From positions 1-17,144 of the forward strand of contig CAZHNG010000125.1 in the NCBI GenBank assembly GCA_964533785.1: a stretch of 17,144 nt of DNA, in the 5' to 3' direction. This DNA is from JANQRV01 sp964533785 (GTDB lineage Bacteria; Bacteroidota; Bacteroidia; Chitinophagales; Saprospiraceae). Shown here piece by piece: positions 13,973 through 17,144 of this stretch (positions are counted from its first letter, which is position 1; each line of letters opens with the position of its first letter). A model generated the notes under the pieces. It was not told the origin of the DNA. It saw nothing but the letters and a program-made list of their open reading frames with translations, and searched no databases. The position numbers and the translations under genes were made by a program.

Positions 13973-14605
13973 TTATATTTTTTTAGCTGCCGCAAGGGTA
14001 GCTTTAAAGACATGAGGATAAGTACCACAGCGGCAAAGGTTTCCGCGCGTGGCTTTTTTAACATCTTCCAAGGTAGGATTGGTATTGTTATCCACCAGGT
14101 GTACGCATGACATTACCATGCCCGGTGTGCAATAACCGCATTGTGATGCATCGTATTCGATAAAGGCTTCCTGTACGGGATGCAATTCCCCATTTTTAGC
14201 AATGCCCTCAATAGTCGTTACTTCTTTATCGCCTACATCAAGGGCCAGGGTTATACAGGAATTTACCGGCTTGCCATCCAGGTAGACGGTACAAGCAGAA
14301 CAGGAACCCCGATCGCAAACGACTTTAGTACCAGTTAGTTCAAGTTGATCTCTTAAAGCACTGGCTAGTGTTGTTCTGGGTTCCACCCGGACCGATTTGA
14401 CCATACCGTTTACTTTCATTTGAATGGTGGTGGCATCAGGTCCGTACTCTTTGCCCTCAACGACGCGCTCAGGCGCATCGAAGGCTATTGCTTTTGACGT
14501 CAACAAAACCGTTCCGGCGGTAGTCAATCCGGCACCCCGAATGAACCCTCTCCTACTCAGCCCTTTTTTGGGTTTTGTTTCTGACTTTTTATTCTGGTTT
14601 TCCAT
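13973..14605 (-). CDS. Molybdenum hydroxylase 2Fe-2S subunit with Tat signal
   Basis: This 210-aa small subunit carries two [2Fe-2S] clusters. The first is ligated by Cys97, Cys102, Cys105 and Cys117 (C-x4-C-x2-C-x11-C, plant ferredoxin type). The second is ligated by Cys156, Cys159, Cys191 and Cys193 (C-x2-C-x31-C-x-C). The N-terminus has a twin-arginine motif SRRGFIRGAG (17-26) and a hydrophobic stretch ending near AIAFDA. The folded complex is therefore probably exported through Tat, as for the E. coli PaoABC aldehyde oxidoreductase. It is the first gene of a three-gene operon in the order Fe-S, Mo, FAD. The order differs from PaoABC, where FAD precedes Mo. No maturation chaperone of the XdhC type is in the window. 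Confidence 0.95.
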   Translation of the reverse strand: MENQNKKSETKPKKGLSRRGFIRGAGLTTAGTVLLTSKAIAFDAPERVVEGKEYGPDATTIQMKVNGMVKSVRVEPRTTLASALRDQLELTGTKVVCDRGSCSACTVYLDGKPVNSCITLALDVGDKEVTTIEGIAKNGELHPVQEAFIEYDASQCGYCTPGMVMSCVHLVDNNTNPTLEDVKKATRGNLCRCGTYPHVFKATLAAAKKI

Positions 14606-14942
14606 AAAAAAATAATGTGGATTAATGAATGATCACTTGCTCTAATCTAATGAATTATGGAAAGAAACCAGAGTTGGCAATTCTTAAAAAGTGTTAACAC
14701 CTTTAATTTGTATTTAGTCTAGATTAAAAAAAACTATATACTTCGCTCGTTTATCTATTTTACGATATTGGATGGTCGAAGACCAATGTATATTCCTGCC
14801 AAGTCTGGAGACTTGACAGATCGCCGGTATTTTTCGAAATATGGCAGAAAAGTCGGATCAGCTATTTTCATACATCCTCAAAAGGAAGGATATGTTGAGA
14901 AGATATTATATTTAAACCATTGATGAATCATAACTAAGGAAA
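14606..14942. promoter_or_regulatory. Divergent promoter region between Fe-S subunit and amidase
   Basis: This 337-bp AT-rich region serves two divergent genes. It contains a perfect 10-bp palindrome gtgttaacac (14691-14700), a small stem ggtc-gaa-gacc (14774-14784) and a near-perfect hairpin (14797-14818) whose core is caagtct-gg-agacttg (14800-14815). The palindrome is a plausible repressor site. The hairpin resembles common intergenic repeat elements. No convincing TAnnTTTG promoter box was found on either strand. Confidence 0.45.
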
Positions 14943-16481
14943 ATGCACAACAGTTATCTTATTTGTTTCTATTTCATAATATTAACAATTTTCTCCGCCT
15001 GTACCCTTCCCAAAGAAAAATCAACCATCAACTTATCCGAACTAACCATAGAAAACATCCACACTGCCTACCAAAATGGAGATTACAATAGCCAACAACT
15101 GGTACAGGCCTATTTGGAACGGATTGAGCAATACGATAAAAAAACCAACGCCATTACTTTTATCCATCCGGAAGCACTATCTGTTGCGCAACAATTGGAT
15201 CAAGAATATCAGGAAACCGGAGTTTTGCGTCCGCTGCACGGCATTCCCTTGATCGTCAAAGACAATATCAATACGAAAGGTTTACCCACCACTGCCGGAT
15301 CTTTGGCACTGCAGAATTATGTGCCTTCAGAAGATGCCTTCCTCATTCAAAAATTGGTGGAGGCCGGAGCCATCATTATCGCAAAATCCAACATGGCAGA
15401 ATGGGCTTTTAGTCCTCAGCATACCGAAAGTTCTACCGCGGGTACCACTCGTAATCCATATAATCTCGATCATGTTCCCGCCGGATCGAGCGGAGGGACA
15501 GGAGCAGCGATAGCGGCCAATTATGGCACCATTGGTCTTGGCACCGATACAGGGAACTCCATTCGTGGCCCTTCATCGCATTGCTCCCTGGTGGGATTTC
15601 GGTCTACGTTGGGATTAGTAAGCCGCAGCGGCATCGTACCGCTTTATCTACGCAATGACGTAGTTGGTCCCATGTGCAGAACAGTCGAAGATGCGACCAA
15701 AGTGCTGGAAGTAATCGCCGGTTTTGACCCAACCGATCCTATTACAAAATACGGTGAAGGCAAAATACCAGGTAATTACCAGCAATATTTATTGAAAAAC
15801 GGTCTCGAAGGCGCCAGGATCGGAGTACTTAGAATTTTGAGCGACCGGGATCCGCATCCGCAAATCAATTCATTGTTTGAAAAAACTATTGGGGAGTTAA
15901 GCTCTTTGGGTGCAGAAATAGTTGATAGCGTTGACATCCCCAAATTTGAGGAATTAAGCCAAAACCAGTGGTGTGCAGAATTTAGAAAAGACATTGAAGC
16001 CTTTTTAGCCGACTACGTGCAAATGGATACCCTACAAACCCTGGAAGATATTATCAGGATCGGTACGAATTCTCCTTTTGCCAAAGCGAGATTAGAACGA
16101 TTTATTGACCATAGTGGTCGCGGTCGCAACCCGGAAATTGAATGTGGTGATCCATTCACCGACCCCTTGCGAATCGCTTTCCGCGAAGCAATAGAAAGTC
16201 AGATGGATGCCCTGAAACTGGATGCTCTCATTTACCCTAGCTGGAACCACCCTCCTGCTTTCATCGATACTTTCAGTGAAGGCTATAAAGGCGATAACAG
16301 TCAGATCATTGCACCCCATACCGGCCAGCCAGCTTTCACCGTTCCCATGGGATTTGTCGAGGGTGATCTTCCGGCCGGACTGCAGTTTTTGGGTCGGATG
16401 TTCGACGAAGCTACTTTAATTAAATTGTGTTATGCCTATGAACAGGGAACTCAACACCGGGTTCCGCCGGTTGTAGAGTAA
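14943..16481 (+). CDS. Amidase-signature family lipoprotein
   Basis: This 512-aa amidase-signature hydrolase is predicted to be a lipoprotein: a hydrophobic leader ends at a lipobox FSAC, with Cys20 as the lipid site. The Ser-cisSer-Lys triad is visible as Lys106 in IVKDNIN, Ser182/Ser183 in AGSSGGTGAA and Ser206 in TGNSIRG, where most members have GGSIR. It would hydrolyse amides outside the cytoplasm, in the periplasm or at the outer-membrane face. An AAGGA Shine-Dalgarno-like stretch lies just upstream of the ATG, which supports this start. It is transcribed away from the molybdenum hydroxylase genes, so any link, such as amide or aldehyde catabolism, is only suggested by position. Confidence 0.92.
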   Translation: MHNSYLICFYFIILTIFSACTLPKEKSTINLSELTIENIHTAYQNGDYNSQQLVQAYLERIEQYDKKTNAITFIHPEALSVAQQLDQEYQETGVLRPLHGIPLIVKDNINTKGLPTTAGSLALQNYVPSEDAFLIQKLVEAGAIIIAKSNMAEWAFSPQHTESSTAGTTRNPYNLDHVPAGSSGGTGAAIAANYGTIGLGTDTGNSIRGPSSHCSLVGFRSTLGLVSRSGIVPLYLRNDVVGPMCRTVEDATKVLEVIAGFDPTDPITKYGEGKIPGNYQQYLLKNGLEGARIGVLRILSDRDPHPQINSLFEKTIGELSSLGAEIVDSVDIPKFEELSQNQWCAEFRKDIEAFLADYVQMDTLQTLEDIIRIGTNSPFAKARLERFIDHSGRGRNPEIECGDPFTDPLRIAFREAIESQMDALKLDALIYPSWNHPPAFIDTFSEGYKGDNSQIIAPHTGQPAFTVPMGFVEGDLPAGLQFLGRMFDEATLIKLCYAYEQGTQHRVPPVVE

Positions 16482-16488
16482 CTCGTTT

Positions 16489-16504
16489 ATGTGGTTATGT
16501 GGTT
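16489..16504 (+). repeat. Two tandem copies of atgtggtt
   Basis: Two perfect 8-bp copies follow the amidase stop within a 108-bp spacer that holds nothing else recognisable. Short direct repeats of this sort are common between genes and may vary in copy number. Confidence 0.7.
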
Positions 16505-16589
16505 ATTTGACGTTACCTGTACCACACTTTTTCACTATAAACTTCATCATCCTGTTGGCGAATGCATAACTTTTAATATTCTAGTGCCT

Positions 16590-17144
16590 ATGTTTACCCA
16601 AAGCGCGCAATTCTACGACCTGATCTACAGCTTCAAGGATTATCGCAAAGAAGCAAAGCAGATTGATCAACTTATCCACAACTATGCTCCTCATACCCGA
16701 TCCATTCTGGATATTGGCTGCGGTACCGCCGAACATCACCGCTATCTGAAAAATCGCTACTCCATTGAAAGAATAGATATCAATGAAGTATTTGTAGATA
16801 TTGCCCGCCGGAAAAATCCCGAATGTTCTTATTACCAAGCCAACATGACGGACTTTGCTCTGGATAAAAAGTACGATGTCATCCTCTGCTTATTCAGTTC
16901 GATCGGCTACGTTGAGGACTATGCTGCTCTTGTGTCTACTCTAAACTGCTTTCGTCAACACCTCAAACCCAATGGCATCGTTTTGGTAGAGCCCTGGCTG
17001 ACGCCTGATACCTGGTACGACGGGCGGCTACACCTGCTCACCTACGAGCAAGAAGACCTCAAAATATGTCGTATGAATAAAAGTGAAACGGTAGACAACA
17101 AATCAGTGATCAACTTTCATTATCTCATTGGTACTAAAGCGGAT
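16590..17144 (+). CDS. Class I SAM-dependent methyltransferase, 5' part
   Basis: The reading frame is open from the ATG to the window end (185 codons, no stop), so the gene continues beyond it. The SAM-binding motif I is SILDIGCGTAEH (38-49, glycine loop 41-46). An acidic residue after the second strand (Asp63 in RIDINEVF) and YDVILCLFSSIGYV complete the Rossmann core. The pattern resembles small-molecule N- or O-methyltransferases, including amino-sugar types, but the substrate is not clear. It lies 108 bp after the amidase on the same strand. Confidence 0.85.
   Translation, partial: MFTQSAQFYDLIYSFKDYRKEAKQIDQLIHNYAPHTRSILDIGCGTAEHHRYLKNRYSIERIDINEVFVDIARRKNPECSYYQANMTDFALDKKYDVILCLFSSIGYVEDYAALVSTLNCFRQHLKPNGIVLVEPWLTPDTWYDGRLHLLTYEQEDLKICRMNKSETVDNKSVINFHYLIGTKAD

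Noticed and set aside
13265..14110. 281-aa plus-strand frame antisense to the molybdenum hydroxylase genes
   Set aside because: The opposite strand encodes well-supported subunits with catalytic and cluster motifs; the antisense protein is Phe- and Arg-rich without family character.

Overview
The window looks like a Bacteroidota chromosome, most plausibly from the Saprospiria or a related multicellular or filamentous group. This is inferred from protein character (an EAD11-like domain, nSTAND and FGE-like proteins, an HRDC-type DGR accessory), the scarcity of Shine-Dalgarno sites and the AT-rich intergenic DNA. No rRNA, tRNA, insertion sequence or CRISPR array was seen.

Positions 1-7182 (minus strand) hold the notable locus: a complete diversity-generating retroelement (DGR) at the end of a compact operon that reads like a signalling or conflict system. 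In transcription order the genes are: a small EAD11-like adaptor (7182-6817); an unknown 450-aa protein sharing a 13-residue motif with it (6814-5462); a membrane-anchored STAND NTPase (5449-3713); an exported FGE/C-type-lectin-fold protein (3716-2184) whose last 41 codons are the variable repeat (VR); an HRDC-type DGR accessory protein (2053-1559); the DGR reverse transcriptase (1611-589); the template repeat (TR, 557-434); and a terminator-like hairpin (348-292). TR and VR align over 124 bp without gaps. They differ at 14 positions, and 13 of these are adenines in the template, the hallmark of DGR mutagenesis. The likely logic, which is inference, is that a diversified exported receptor domain is coupled through the transmembrane STAND protein to a cytoplasmic partner that recruits the adaptor by homotypic motif contact.

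Two structures go beyond the standard DGR parts. The DNA just 3' of TR is perfectly complementary (16 nt) to the sense strand just downstream of VR. A 69-nt hairpin with a 20-position stem fills the only large gap in the operon, between the VR gene and the accessory gene.

Positions 7427-10308 (minus strand) carry ordinary metabolic genes: a nitrilase-superfamily amidohydrolase, an OsmC-family protein, a GNAT acetyltransferase and three small proteins of unknown function. One of these has four cysteines; another is a doubtful 38-aa ORF.

Positions 10424-14605 (minus strand) encode a three-subunit molybdenum hydroxylase of the xanthine dehydrogenase / periplasmic aldehyde oxidoreductase type: a Tat-targeted 2Fe-2S subunit, a molybdopterin subunit and an FAD subunit with a PaoB-like cysteine cluster. 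Heptad repeats lie in the spacer before the FAD gene.

Positions 14943-17144 (plus strand) are transcribed divergently and carry an amidase-signature lipoprotein and the 5' part of a SAM-dependent methyltransferase cut by the window end.
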